Of a DNA stretch of 64,000 nt, positions 33,801 through 43,020 are shown piece after piece; position 1 is the first letter of the stretch, and each line of letters begins with the position of its first letter. The DNA is from CAWFZT01 sp963820415. Its GTDB lineage: Bacteria > Chloroflexota > Anaerolineae > Anaerolineales > Anaerolineaceae. Both the position numbers and the translations under genes were made by a program. The DNA lies in the NCBI GenBank assembly GCA_963820415.1, contig CAWFZT010000008.1:496001-560000 (forward strand). The letters are read 5' to 3'. A model generated the notes under the pieces. The model was given only the letters and a program-made list of their open reading frames with translations. It did not search any database and was not told the DNA's origin.

Positions 33801-33968
33801 TTCAGGCTCCATATTACCCAGATTAGAATTTATGTTCTATATGGTATTGTACGACGGTTTAATGGAAAAGTCAATAGATTTTCGAACCAATTTAGGACAT
33901 TCGTTCTGAAATAAAATTCCATTTCGACCATCCCGCGCCCAACCGTACGCCCCCCTCCGAACATAGGC

Positions 33969-33996
33969 TTGACACCTATCCTAACTCGGTTAGAAT
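33969..33996 (+). promoter_or_regulatory. Promoter of the diacylglycerol-kinase-like gene
   Basis: TTGACA (33969-33974) and TAGAAT (33991-33996) are 16 bp apart, the best -35/-10 pair in the window. The coding start is at 34053. The rest of the 33801-34052 gap holds only the opposite-strand promoter region. Confidence 0.75.
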
Positions 33997-34052
33997 TACT
34001 CATCGATAATTAATGTCGATTTTGTGGATTTTCCCCGGAGAGGATATTACTT

Positions 34053-34994
34053 ATGACAAAATACAAGATCATTGCCAACCCCATTTCAGGGCGGGGAGAT
34101 GGAGGACGGCATATTCCGGACATCGAAGAGGCTTTCAGGAAATCCGGATTGGATTTCAGCCTGGTCAGGACCGAGTACCCCGGGCATGCTGTCAAACTGA
34201 CCCAACAGGCCGTAGCAGAGGGATACGATTATGTAATCGCCTCCGGCGGGGATGGCACGGCCAACGATGTCATCAACGGCCTGATGCTGGCCAAAAAAGC
34301 CGGCCTCGGTAAAGCCACCATGGGGGTCATTACAGTTGGCCGGGGCAACGACTTTGCCTTCAGTATGGGTATCCCAGCCGGCTGGGAGGCCTGCTGCAAA
34401 CTGATCGCAGAAGATTTGAAACGGGAAATCGACATTGGTCTGGTAACCGGCGGTGACTTCCCGGAAGGCCGCTATTTCGGCAACGGGGTCGGCATCGGCT
34501 TTGACGCGGTAGTTGGCTTCATCGCCGTAAAATTGAAACCGTTGAGCGGTTTTCTCTCTTACCTCGTGGCTGCCCTTGAAACCATTTTTATCTACTATAA
34601 GGCGCCCCTGGTAAAAATCGTACTGGATGGAGCTGAAACTATTACCCAGCCCTCCTTAATGGTGTCCGTTATGAACGGGCGGCGGTTGGGAGGCGGATTT
34701 ATGCTCGCCCCCAACGGCCTGGCCGATGATAATGAATTCGATCTGAATATCGTCCAGCAGGCCAGCAAATTTGAAAATCTACTCCTGATGCTGCGCTACA
34801 TCCAGGGCAAACAAGCCGGTCATCCCAAAATCAAATTGTGCCAGGCCAAAAAAGTCTCTGTCACCGCCCTGGAAGGCGTTTTGCCTGTCCACGCCGATGG
34901 CGAGACCTTCTGCAAAGAAGGCTCCAGTCTGGAAATCGAAATCTTCCCCAGGCAAATCGTATTGATCAGCGTGGCGCCTGAAAAAGTGTTATGA
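34053..34994 (+). CDS. Diacylglycerol kinase family lipid kinase
   Basis: The 313-residue protein has the DAGK catalytic pattern: KIIANPISGRGDGG, IASGGDGTANDVINGL (the GGDGT nucleotide loop), TVGRGNDFAFSMGIP, and a C-terminal HADGE segment (VLPVHADGETF). Such enzymes phosphorylate diacylglycerol or sphingoid/long-chain lipids, recycling lipid for the phosphatidate pool. It is followed by a PlsC-like acyltransferase overlapping by 4 bp, consistent with phosphatidate metabolism. A decayed fragment of this gene lies at 37681. Confidence 0.88.
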   Translation: MTKYKIIANPISGRGDGGRHIPDIEEAFRKSGLDFSLVRTEYPGHAVKLTQQAVAEGYDYVIASGGDGTANDVINGLMLAKKAGLGKATMGVITVGRGNDFAFSMGIPAGWEACCKLIAEDLKREIDIGLVTGGDFPEGRYFGNGVGIGFDAVVGFIAVKLKPLSGFLSYLVAALETIFIYYKAPLVKIVLDGAETITQPSLMVSVMNGRRLGGGFMLAPNGLADDNEFDLNIVQQASKFENLLLMLRYIQGKQAGHPKIKLCQAKKVSVTALEGVLPVHADGETFCKEGSSLEIEIFPRQIVLISVAPEKVL

Positions 34995-35698
34995 GTTTTG
35001 GGCGTAGGCTGGCAATCTCTTTTATCCATGGCATCTTCACTTTATTATGCCGGGTCGACGATGCTCAACTGGAGCGTGTCCCCTCAAAAGGTCCCTTAAT
35101 CCTGGTCGCCAACCACGTCAATTTCCTCGAAGTGCCGGTGCTTTTGACTCATCTGTCGCCGCGGCCCATATCAGCCCTGGTAAAAGCAGAAAACTGGGAT
35201 CATTTCTGGGCGCGCAAATTTTTCGAATTCGGCAACGGCATCCCAATCCGTCGCGGTGAACCAAATTTCAAGGCTTTCCACCTGGCAAAGACTGCTCTCA
35301 AGGAGGAAAGGATTGTAGCCGTTGCCCCAGAAGGGACGCGCAGCGGGAATGGCTGCTTGCAGGCGGGTCACTCGGGGATTGTGCTGCTCGCCCTGCGCAG
35401 CGGCGCTCCTCTCCAGCCGCTGGTCTATTATGGCGGTGAAAAATTCCGCGAAAACGTCAAACACCTCAGGCGCACCGATTTCCACATTGTGACCGGCAGT
35501 CCATTCAAGCTGAATCCCGCGCGCGCCAGCCTGGGGCGGGAGGTACGCCAGGAAATAACCACAGAGATCATGTACCAACTCGCCGCCCTGCTTCCGCCTG
35601 CCTACCGAGGCGCCTATTCCGACCTCAGCCGCGCCCGCCAGGAATATTTAGTTTTCGCCCCTGGTGTACAAAGCAACTTGCTTCGAGCAGCTAACTAA
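34991..35698 (+). CDS. 1-acyl-glycerol-3-phosphate acyltransferase-like (PlsC family)
   Basis: The 235-residue protein has a hydrophobic N-terminus and the acyltransferase blocks: VANHVNFLEVP (catalytic N-H-x4-E/D), GNGIPIRRGE, and VAPEGTRSGNGCLQAGHSG. These proteins add an acyl chain to lysophosphatidate. The block I acid is Glu instead of the usual Asp. The ATG overlaps the lipid kinase stop (ATGA). The last 70 residues also occur in a decayed copy at 37818-38028. Confidence 0.85.
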   Translation: MSFGRRLAISFIHGIFTLLCRVDDAQLERVPSKGPLILVANHVNFLEVPVLLTHLSPRPISALVKAENWDHFWARKFFEFGNGIPIRRGEPNFKAFHLAKTALKEERIVAVAPEGTRSGNGCLQAGHSGIVLLALRSGAPLQPLVYYGGEKFRENVKHLRRTDFHIVTGSPFKLNPARASLGREVRQEITTEIMYQLAALLPPAYRGAYSDLSRARQEYLVFAPGVQSNLLRAAN

Positions 35699-35722
35699 AC
35701 CTGATTCAACCTTCCTGCAAGT

Positions 35723-35728
35723 TATAAT
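35723..35728 (+). promoter_or_regulatory. -10 box directly before membrane protein copy 1
   Basis: TATAAT ends 8 bp before the ATG at 35737; no Shine-Dalgarno sequence lies between. A weak -35 (CTGATT, 35701) is 16 bp upstream. The same arrangement is duplicated at 38053. Confidence 0.45.
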
Positions 35729-35736
35729 CATCCTCT

Positions 35737-37614
35737 ATGGACCATTCACCTTCTTCAAAACACCGCCTGCCCCTGCTTTACCTGGTTTTGTTCTGTGTCA
35801 TCGTCGGGGTGATTTCATCCCTATGGGGGTATGAATACTTTGGCAAAAATTCTCCGGATTTCTTACCCCAGATCTTGCGTACGATCAACCCGGGCTACCT
35901 CTCCAATGATTTTTATTTAAACAGCACCTCGGGCCTTTCCAGCCCACGCTTTTACTTCAACGGACTGGTAGCCTGGTTATCTGGTCTGCTGCCTCTCACA
36001 AGTGTCTTCCTCGGACTGACTATTTTATGTAACATCCTGCTCACCCTGGAAACCGCCCTTCTTACACGCCATCTCTTCGACGGCTCGGATGGCGCCGCCT
36101 TGGTTTCTGCGCTGGCTGTGATAACCGCTAAAACTTTCTTGCTTGGTAATTACAATGATTTTTCCCTCTCACCCCTCGATGCCGGCCTGCTGATCCTGCC
36201 GCTGGTGCTGGCAGGTATCTGGGCTGCCTTACGCCAGCGCCCACTGCTGGTTGGATTGGCAACTGGCCTGGCTACCCTTTTCCACCCACTGGTGGGTCCA
36301 GAGGTTGGGGCGATCCTATTAGGTACACTGGCTGTCGAACAGATTGCTCACCACTTTCGCCCACTAAGTTTCCCACGCCGTTGTAACCTGCTGGCTTTAT
36401 TGGGCGGTGGGGCCATTCTGGTCGCCTTCGCCGCGCTGGTTCTGCCGCCCATCATGGGCGGGCCCCACATCCCCACCGCCCAATTCATCCAGATCTATGC
36501 ATATTTCCGCGACCCGCACCACTTAATCCCTTCCACCTGGCCTATCCATGATTACGTCGAGGCAGTGGTCTACCTGGTCGCGGCAGGCATTATATGGCGT
36601 CTGTGCTATTCCCTCAGCGCTCGCTTGAGAGAAATGACGCCGGCCCTGCTCATACTATGCGCTATCTTATTAGCCCTATGCCTGGGCGGCTATGTCTTCG
36701 TCGAGCTGATCCCCACCCGACTGTTTGCCACTGCCCAGACCTTTCGTCTCCTGCTCATCTTTAAATTTATCAGCCTGTCGCTAACCGGCGGCTGGATCGG
36801 TGTAAAAATCGAAAAATCTTTGCAAATCACCCTTCCGGAAGAACAAAGCCGCCGTCACTCCGGGTTGAAGATGATTACTCTGCTATCCAGCTGGCTCTCA
36901 CCATGGAATTTGCTGTGGGTAAGCGGAGTTGATTTCATCCAGGAACGTACAAAAGCTGCCTGGCTGCGCAGTGCTACAGCCAGCCTGGTCGTTCTTGCCA
37001 GTTCCCTGGCAATTGCAGTGATCTACCTTCCAGAAACATACGTGTATTTCCTGGTGCCTTTCTATTCAATTATGGTCCTGGCGCTTTTCTACCTGCGCCC
37101 CAGGTGGTTGGGCGCTGCCCTGATTTCTTTTTTGGCTGTGGCGTTACTGGCGCCCAGCCTTTGGCCCGGCAAATTTCCACATACCCATAATGGCTCTATT
37201 ATGCCCAGACCTGCCATATCTCTGAAAGATTTGAAAGGCGACGTGGCAGATCTGGGCAATTTCGCCCGGAACAATACTCCGGCTGGTGCCATTTTCTTGG
37301 TCGACCCTAGCATGGGCCTCTTTCGCCTGGCCGCTCAACGTGCCCTGGTGGTTGATTTTAAGGACTTTCCATTTTCAGATGAAGGCATGGTGGAATGGCA
37401 GCTACGTCTTTTTGATTGCTACGGCATTCCCAAAGCGATTGGATTCGATGCTATGTACGAGATGTCCAGGCTTTACAAGAAGATCACGGACGGCAAGCTC
37501 AAAGCCCTCCAAATCAAATATGGTGTCAGCTATGCAGTCCTTCATCATGCCACAAAAACTCAGTTCCCTACAATCTATCAAACCAATGATTACAAGATAG
37601 TGCAGATAAAATAG
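35737..37614 (+). CDS. Large multi-spanning membrane protein, copy 1 (possibly DUF6798-like)
   Basis: The 625-residue protein has about a dozen membrane helices. The N-terminal external region reads WGYEYFGKNSPDFLPQILR and LSNDFYLNS, resembling uncharacterised membrane proteins I associate with DUF6798; that link is tentative. A soluble C-terminal domain of about 130 residues follows, starting near FARNNTPAGAIFLVDPSMG, as in many GT-C-type proteins. The architecture fits a lipid-linked glycosyltransferase or related enzyme, but no catalytic motif is certain. It ends in a stretch (TNDYKIVQIK) shared exactly with copy 2. Confidence 0.7.
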   Translation: MDHSPSSKHRLPLLYLVLFCVIVGVISSLWGYEYFGKNSPDFLPQILRTINPGYLSNDFYLNSTSGLSSPRFYFNGLVAWLSGLLPLTSVFLGLTILCNILLTLETALLTRHLFDGSDGAALVSALAVITAKTFLLGNYNDFSLSPLDAGLLILPLVLAGIWAALRQRPLLVGLATGLATLFHPLVGPEVGAILLGTLAVEQIAHHFRPLSFPRRCNLLALLGGGAILVAFAALVLPPIMGGPHIPTAQFIQIYAYFRDPHHLIPSTWPIHDYVEAVVYLVAAGIIWRLCYSLSARLREMTPALLILCAILLALCLGGYVFVELIPTRLFATAQTFRLLLIFKFISLSLTGGWIGVKIEKSLQITLPEEQSRRHSGLKMITLLSSWLSPWNLLWVSGVDFIQERTKAAWLRSATASLVVLASSLAIAVIYLPETYVYFLVPFYSIMVLALFYLRPRWLGAALISFLAVALLAPSLWPGKFPHTHNGSIMPRPAISLKDLKGDVADLGNFARNNTPAGAIFLVDPSMGLFRLAAQRALVVDFKDFPFSDEGMVEWQLRLFDCYGIPKAIGFDAMYEMSRLYKKITDGKLKALQIKYGVSYAVLHHATKTQFPTIYQTNDYKIVQIK

Positions 37615-37621
37615 GCAGGGA

Positions 37622-37678
37622 AGGACGTATGAAAGCCGCCATCCAGAGCCTGGAACATGACTTTGTAACCATCTGTAG
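37622..37678 (+). pseudogene. Remnant of the frr 5' end
   Basis: This segment reads CGTATGAAAGCCGCCATCC and continues in parallel with the intact frr gene (about 40126-40190), with several substitutions and no usable frame. It sits where frr would lie behind membrane protein copy 1, so it marks the end of a duplicated block. Confidence 0.7.
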
Positions 37679-37680
37679 AA

Positions 37681-38028
37681 CTGACCCTACAGGCCGTAGC
37701 CGTGGGATCTGATTATAGCATCGCCTCCGGAGGAGATGGCACAATCAGCGAAGTCCTCAACGGCCTGATGCTGGCCAAAAAGCCGGCTTCTTCAAAGTCG
37801 GTGTGGGGTTATTACGGTGTAACCGGCAGTCCTTTCAGGCTGAATCCCGAACGCGCCAGCCTGGACGGGGAGGTCCGCCAGGAAATCACCAATGAAATCA
37901 TGTATCAACTCGCCGCCCTGCTTCCGCCCGCCTACCGCGGCGCCTATTCCGACCTCAGCCGCGCCCGCCAGGAATATTTAGTTTTCACCCCTGGTGTACA
38001 AAGCAACTTGCTTCGAGCAGCTAACTAA
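37681..38028 (+). pseudogene. Fused remnants of the lipid kinase and plsC genes
   Basis: Positions 37681-37819 match the lipid kinase gene from about 34198 (SIASGGDGTISEVLNGLMLAKK), and 37818-38028 match the plsC 3' end from about 35492 (VTGSPFRLNPERASLDGEVR). A deletion has joined the two. A 108-residue frame from 37702 runs through the junction but keeps neither active site. The fragment lies between two copies of the membrane protein and is a leftover of tandem duplication. Confidence 0.8.
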
Positions 38029-38052
38029 ACCTGATTCAACCTTCCTGCAAGT

Positions 38053-38058
38053 TATAAT
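38053..38058 (+). promoter_or_regulatory. -10 box before membrane protein copy 2
   Basis: TATAAT, 8 bp before ATG 38067, inside a block copied almost unchanged from 35700-35737. Confidence 0.4.
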
Positions 38059-38066
38059 CATCTTCT

Positions 38067-39939
38067 ATGGACCATTTACCAAAACACCGCCTGCCCCTGG
38101 TTTACCTGGTTTTGTTCTGTGTCATCGTCGGGGTGATTTCATCCCTGTGGGGCTATCAATACTTTGGCAACAATTCGGTGGATTTCTTACCCCAGATCTT
38201 ACGTACGCTCAACCCGGGCTACCTCTCCAATGATTTTTTAGTAAACAGCATGTCAGGCCCTTCCTCGCCACGCTTTTACTTCAATGGACTGGTAGCCTGG
38301 TTATCTGGTCTGCTGTCTCTCACGCGGGTCTTCCTCGGGTTGACTATTTTATGTAACATCCTGCTCGCCCTGGGAACCGCCCTTCTTACACGCCATCTCT
38401 TCGACGGCTCGGATGGCGCCACCTTGGTTTCTGCGTTGGTGGTGATGAGCGCTAGAACTTTCTTGCTCGGTAATTACGATCATTTTTACATCAGACCCCT
38501 CGATGCCGGCCTGCTGATCCTGCCGCTGGTGCTGGCCGGTATCTGGGCTGCCTTACGCCAGCGCCCGCTGCTGGTCGGATTGGCAGCCGGCCTGGTTACC
38601 CTTTTCCACCCACTGGTGGGTCCGGAGGTTGGGGCGATCCTATTAGGTACACTGGCTGTCGAACAGATTGCTCACCAGTTTCGCCCAATCAGTTTCCCAC
38701 GCCGTTGTAACCTGCTGGCTTTATTGGGGGGTGGGGCCATTCTGGTCACCTTCTCGGCGCTTGTCCTGCCGCCCATCATGAGCATACCCCACATCCCCAC
38801 CGCTCAATTCATCCAGATCTATGCTTATTTCCGCGACCCGCACCACTTAATCCCTTCCACCTGGCCTATCCAAAATTACGTCCAAGCAGTGGTCTACCTG
38901 GTCGCGGCAGGCATTATATGGCGTCTGTGCTATTCCCTCAGCGCTCGCTTGAGAGAAGTGACGCCGGCCCTGCTCATCATCTGCGCCATCTTATTAGCCC
39001 TGTGCCTGGGCGGCTATGTCTTCGTCGAGCTGATCCCCACCCGCCTGTTTGCCACTGCCCAGACCTTTCGTCTCCTGCTCATCTTTAAATTTATCAGCCT
39101 TTCCCTAACGGGCGGCTGGATCGGTTTTAAAATCGAAAAATCTTTCCAAATCGCCCTTCCGGAAGAACAAAGCCGCCGTCACTCTGGGTTGAAGATGATT
39201 ACTCTGCTATACCAGCTTGCTCTCACCATCGAACTTGCTTTTGGTAAGCGGAGTTGACTTCATCCAGGAACACATAAAAGCTGCCTGGCTGCGCAGTGCT
39301 CCGGCTAGCCTGGTCGTTCTTGCCAGTTCCATGGCAATTGCAGTGATCAACCACCAAGATTCACACGTCTATTTCCTGGTGCCTTTCTATTCAATTATGG
39401 CCCTGGCCCTTTTCTACCTGCGCCCCAGGTGGTTGGGAGCTGCCCTGATTTCTTTTTTGGCTGTGGCGTTACTGGCGCCCAGCCTTTGGCCCGGCAAATT
39501 TCCACAAACCTATAAGGCCTCTATCATGCCAAAACCTGCCACATCTCTGAAAGACATACAAGGCGACGTGGCAGATCTAGGCATTTTCGCCCGGAATAAT
39601 ACTCCGGACGACGCCATCTTCCTGGTCGACCCTAGCATGGGCCTCTTTCGCCTGACCGCTCAACGTGCCCTGGTGGTTGATTTTAAAGACCACCCATTTT
39701 CAGATGAGGGCCAGTTGGAATGGCAGCAGCGTCTTTTTGATTGCTACGGCATTCCCAAAAGGATGGGATTCGATGCAATGCACGAGATGTCCAAGCTTTA
39801 CAGGAAGATTACGGATGACAGGCTCAAAGTCCTCCAGACCAAATATGGTGCCAGCTATGCAGTCCTCCAGCACGCCACAAAAACTCAGTTTCCTATCATT
39901 TATCAAACCAATGATTACAAGATAGTGCAGATAAAATAG
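38067..39939 (+). pseudogene. Large membrane protein, copy 2, broken by a +1 frameshift
   Basis: This is a close duplicate of the gene at 35737, about 624 residues if read through. The frame breaks at about 39211: copy 1 reads CTGCTATCCAGC and copy 2 CTGCTATACCAGC. Before the break it gives a full membrane domain, ending at 39257 in the wrong frame; after it, the second frame (from about 39217) resumes SPSNLLLVSGVDFIQE and runs to the common end TNDYKIVQIK. Substitutions relative to copy 1 are spread along the gene, so the duplication is not brand-new. The frameshift may be real or a sequencing insertion. Confidence 0.8.
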
Positions 39940-39955
39940 ACTGGGTGAGACTGGC

Positions 39956-39975
39956 GCGGCAATTCCCAATGAACC
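39956..39975. repeat. Solo outer end of the palindrome repeat (inverted)
   Basis: The complement reads GGTTCATTGGGAATTGCCGC, identical to the outer end of copy D. No core hairpin follows. It lies between membrane protein copy 2 and frr. Confidence 0.6.
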
Positions 39976-40098
39976 AATCCTTGATCGTAGCTTTTTTTGA
40001 CAATTTAAGGTATGCTTAAAGCTGTCCGTTCTGAGTTGCAGGCGCAGGTTTGAAGTCCAACCACCCAACCCATTCACCTTCTTACCAAGGAGACCCAA

Positions 40099-40656
40099 GT
40101 GATCAAGGAAACCATAAAAGGAGCTGAAGTACGTATGAAAGCCGCCATCCTGAGCTTGGAAGAAGACCTTGGGACCATCCGTACCGGGCGCGCCTCGCCT
40201 GCCCTGGTGGAAAGGCTGCAAGTTGAATATTTCGGCTCACAAACCTCTTTGATGCAGTTAGCTACCATCAGTGTGCCTGAACCCCGCAGCTTGCTGATCC
40301 GGCCTTTTGACGGCACGACCTTGAAAGCCATCGAGCGATCCATCCTCGTTTCTGATTTAGGGCTCACCCCCAACAACGACGGTAAGGTAATCCGCTTAAA
40401 TTTGCCCCCTCTGACCGAAGACCGGCGGCGCGACCTGGTTAAAGTGGTTCATTCACGCCTGGAAGAATCCCGGATTGCTGTACGCAACGTCCGCAGAGAC
40501 GTGATTAAAGACCTGAAAGAATTCGAGCACGAAAAGCTTATCTCCGAAGACGACCTGAAACATGGCGAAGATGAATTGCAGAAGCTGACCGATAAAATGA
40601 TCCAGCAGATCGACTCAATCGGTGAGCGTAAGCAGAGGGAGATCATGGAGGTCTAA
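40099..40656 (+). CDS. frr: Ribosome recycling factor
   Basis: The 185-residue protein is RRF, which with EF-G splits post-termination ribosomes. Typical blocks are present: LGTIRTGRASPALVERLQVEY, LATISVPEPRSLLIRPFD, GKVIRLNLPPLTEDRRRDLVK and RNVRRDVIKDLKE. The start is GTG at 40099, preceded by AAGGAGA at 40087. It opens the frr-uppS-cdsA cluster, a widespread order. A broken copy of its 5' end lies at 37622. Confidence 0.95.
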   Translation: MIKETIKGAEVRMKAAILSLEEDLGTIRTGRASPALVERLQVEYFGSQTSLMQLATISVPEPRSLLIRPFDGTTLKAIERSILVSDLGLTPNNDGKVIRLNLPPLTEDRRRDLVKVVHSRLEESRIAVRNVRRDVIKDLKEFEHEKLISEDDLKHGEDELQKLTDKMIQQIDSIGERKQREIMEV

Positions 40657-40669
40657 TCTCCAGAAAAAT

Positions 40670-41398
40670 ATGGCTCCGGAACAAAACGCCGAAAAACTGA
40701 ACAAGGTCCCCACCCATATCGCCATCATCATGGACGGCAATGGCAGGTGGGCCGCCGCACGTGGGCTGCCCCGCCTGGCAGGTCATCGCGCCGGAACCGA
40801 AAATTTACGCCCCGTGATCCGCGCTTGCGTCGAGTTTGGCATCCAGTATCTCACCATTTACGCCTTTTCCACCGAAAATTGGGGCCGCCCCCAGGAAGAA
40901 GTCGAAGGGCTGATGCAACTCATCGAAGATGTCATCGATAGGGAACTGAATGAGTTGCATAAAGAAGGCGTACGACTGCGCCATATCGGCCGCCTCGAAC
41001 ACCTGAATCCGAGCCTGCGCGACAAAGTCCTTCATGCAGTTGAGCTGACCAAAAATAACACCCGCCTGAATTTGACTATCGCCTTTAATTACGGAGGAAG
41101 AGACGAAATCGTCTGCGCCATTTGCGCCATGCTGCGCGATGGGGTTAAACCTGAAGACGTGACCGAGCCGCTGATCAGCCAGTACCTGTTCACCGCCGGC
41201 ACCCCGGACCCGGACCTGATCGTGCGCACTTCGGGTGAAATGCGCATCAGCAATTTTTTGATCTGGCAAAGCGCCTATTCCGAATATTACGTAACCAATG
41301 CATACTGGCCTGATTTCGATAAAGAAGAACTGCGTAAAGCGCTGCTGGATTTCAGCCAGCGCGAGCGCCGTTTTGGCCGCCTGGGAGAATGCGCGTAA
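40670..41398 (+). CDS. uppS: Isoprenyl transferase (undecaprenyl diphosphate synthase)
   Basis: UppS builds the C55 lipid carrier for cell-wall and surface-sugar synthesis. The 242 residues include IAIIMDGNGRWAAARG (catalytic Asp22), YLTIYAFSTENWGRP, AFNYGGRDEIV and RTSGEMRISNFLIWQSAYSE. I took ATG 40670, which gives the normal N-terminus; an earlier frame start overlaps frr. It lies 13 bp after frr and 15 bp before cdsA. Its product would supply carrier lipid for the nearby glycosyltransferases. Confidence 0.94.
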   Translation: MAPEQNAEKLNKVPTHIAIIMDGNGRWAAARGLPRLAGHRAGTENLRPVIRACVEFGIQYLTIYAFSTENWGRPQEEVEGLMQLIEDVIDRELNELHKEGVRLRHIGRLEHLNPSLRDKVLHAVELTKNNTRLNLTIAFNYGGRDEIVCAICAMLRDGVKPEDVTEPLISQYLFTAGTPDPDLIVRTSGEMRISNFLIWQSAYSEYYVTNAYWPDFDKEELRKALLDFSQRERRFGRLGECA

Positions 41399-41413
41399 AT
41401 TCACTGAGCGGGG

Positions 41414-42235
41414 ATGCTTTCACAACGCCTTATTGTCGCCATCCTAATAATTCCCTTGACTGTAGGCGCTGTTTATGCCGGCGGCTGGATTTACGCCATG
41501 TTGATATTGGCGCTCCTGGGCACGTCGGCCTGGGAATACTGGCGTATGTTCCAAAAAGGGGGGCTTTATCCGTCACGCTCCATCCTGATTGGGGGCGTGC
41601 TGCTGCTGGCAGCCAGTCGCGCCTGGCTTGGGTTCACCTTCAGCCATCTGGTATTAAGCGCAATTATTCTGCTTGCCATGATTGTGCATACAATTGCTTA
41701 CGAACGCGGCATCGACTGCAGCGCCTCCAGCTTTGCCGCCACCCTCAGCGGCGTGCTGTACCTGGGCTGGATTGGCGCCTATCTTTTTTCGCTGCGTAAC
41801 CTGCCTGACGGCGCATGGTGGACCTTGACCGTGGTTCCGTCGGCAGCCCTGGCCGATTCGGGCGCCTATATCTTCGGTAAAAGGTTTGGCCGGCACCAAT
41901 TTTCTACGCGGGTCAGTCCCAAGAAAACCTGGGAAGGCTACCTGGGCGGGATCCTGTTTGGAACAGTGCTGACTGTCTTGCTGGCCGCCCTCTGGCATTT
42001 GCGCGCCCCCGCCGTCACGCCTCAAGCCGGCCTGATCATTGGCGCCGTCCTCAGCATCCTCTGCCCCTTCGGCGACCTGGGAGAAAGCATGCTTAAACGG
42101 CAGTTTGGGCTGAAAGATTCAAGCAGCCTGCTGCCCGGCCACGGGGGCATGTTCGACCGGATCGAATTCATGGTTGTGGGCTGGCGTAATCGGGTATTAC
42201 CTGGTCTTGTGGCTGACAGGATCTTTTTAAAATAA
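41414..42235 (+). CDS. cdsA: Phosphatidate cytidylyltransferase
   Basis: CdsA makes CDP-diacylglycerol, the precursor of phospholipids. The 273-residue protein has about seven or eight membrane helices, a SPKKTWEGYLGGI segment and the family signature near the end, GDLGESMLKRQFGLKDSSS followed by LLPGHGGMFDRIE. The ATG at 41414 follows GAGCGGGG. Its stop codon is directly adjacent to the stop of the convergent SIMPL gene, with no base between. Confidence 0.93.
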   Translation: MLSQRLIVAILIIPLTVGAVYAGGWIYAMLILALLGTSAWEYWRMFQKGGLYPSRSILIGGVLLLAASRAWLGFTFSHLVLSAIILLAMIVHTIAYERGIDCSASSFAATLSGVLYLGWIGAYLFSLRNLPDGAWWTLTVVPSAALADSGAYIFGKRFGRHQFSTRVSPKKTWEGYLGGILFGTVLTVLLAALWHLRAPAVTPQAGLIIGAVLSILCPFGDLGESMLKRQFGLKDSSSLLPGHGGMFDRIEFMVVGWRNRVLPGLVADRIFLK

Positions 42236-42961
42236 TTATTTGATCTCGTACACCAGGCTGGCATCCATGCTCAACACCATCTGGCCGGCAGACACCGGCA
42301 CCGCTACCCCCGCATTCGCCGCCCCGCCCTTGCCCGCAAACGCCGGCGTGGGAGAACTGCTTTGGTAGACATTGAGCGAGATCAGATTACCCAGCTTGAC
42401 CCCGGCTGCATCGGCCAATTGCTGCGCCTGTGCGCGGGCATCCGTCACCGCCATCTGGCGTACCTGCGTCAGTGCCTTGGTTTTATCCAGCACGTCGAAG
42501 GTAATGCCGTTAATTGCATTGGCGCCGTTCTGAACCACCACGTCCAGAATCTGCCCCAGTTTTGACAGGTCACGCACGGTAACAAACACGCTGTTGTCGA
42601 CCGCATAGGTGGTCTTGACCAACTCACCCTGCGGGCCGAACTGCTGCTGTGGATAGACGTTGAAGGCGTTGGTCTGAATGTCCTTGGCATCCACGCCCAG
42701 TTCTTTGAGCGAGCTGGCTACGGCGGTTGCCTGGGAATTGTTCAGCTTCAATGCATCGCCGACCGTATCGGCCACGCTGTGCACGCCCACATTGACGTAA
42801 GCCACATCCGGGGTGAGATAGACCTGCCCTGAACCGGTTACATTGATCACCCGCTGCGGGGGTTGAGGGCTATTGACCGCCTGGCCAGAAGTACCTGAGC
42901 AGGCCCCCAGGATCAGCACGGCAATAATACTCAAGAGGATTCCTACAAATTTGTTCTTCAT
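42236..42961 (-). CDS. SIMPL-domain (DUF541) lipoprotein
   Basis: The 241-residue protein has an N-terminal signal with a lipobox, LILGAC, so it should be lipid-anchored outside the membrane. The rest is a SIMPL domain: INVTGSGQVYLTPDVAYVNV at the start, then DIQTNAFNVYPQ, VTVRDLSKLGQILDVVVQNG and AVTDARAQAQQLADAAG. SIMPL proteins are oligomeric periplasmic or surface proteins of unclear function, some linked to stress. The ATG at 42961 has GGAG upstream; the longer frame from 43000 starts before it without a ribosome site. Confidence 0.88.
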   Translation of the reverse strand: MKNKFVGILLSIIAVLILGACSGTSGQAVNSPQPPQRVINVTGSGQVYLTPDVAYVNVGVHSVADTVGDALKLNNSQATAVASSLKELGVDAKDIQTNAFNVYPQQQFGPQGELVKTTYAVDNSVFVTVRDLSKLGQILDVVVQNGANAINGITFDVLDKTKALTQVRQMAVTDARAQAQQLADAAGVKLGNLISLNVYQSSSPTPAFAGKGGAANAGVAVPVSAGQMVLSMDASLVYEIK

Positions 42962-43020
42962 TCTGCTCCACTCCTCAAATTTTTTGATTGGTAATTCCAC
43001 TTAATGGACGTCAAAACTCT

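Noticed and set aside
37702..38028. 108-residue frame as a functional small protein
   Set aside because: It is an accidental fusion of kinase and acyltransferase fragments and has neither active site.
39997..40002. TTGACA before frr as part of a promoter
   Set aside because: No -10 box occurs at an acceptable distance; TATGCT is only 8 bp away.
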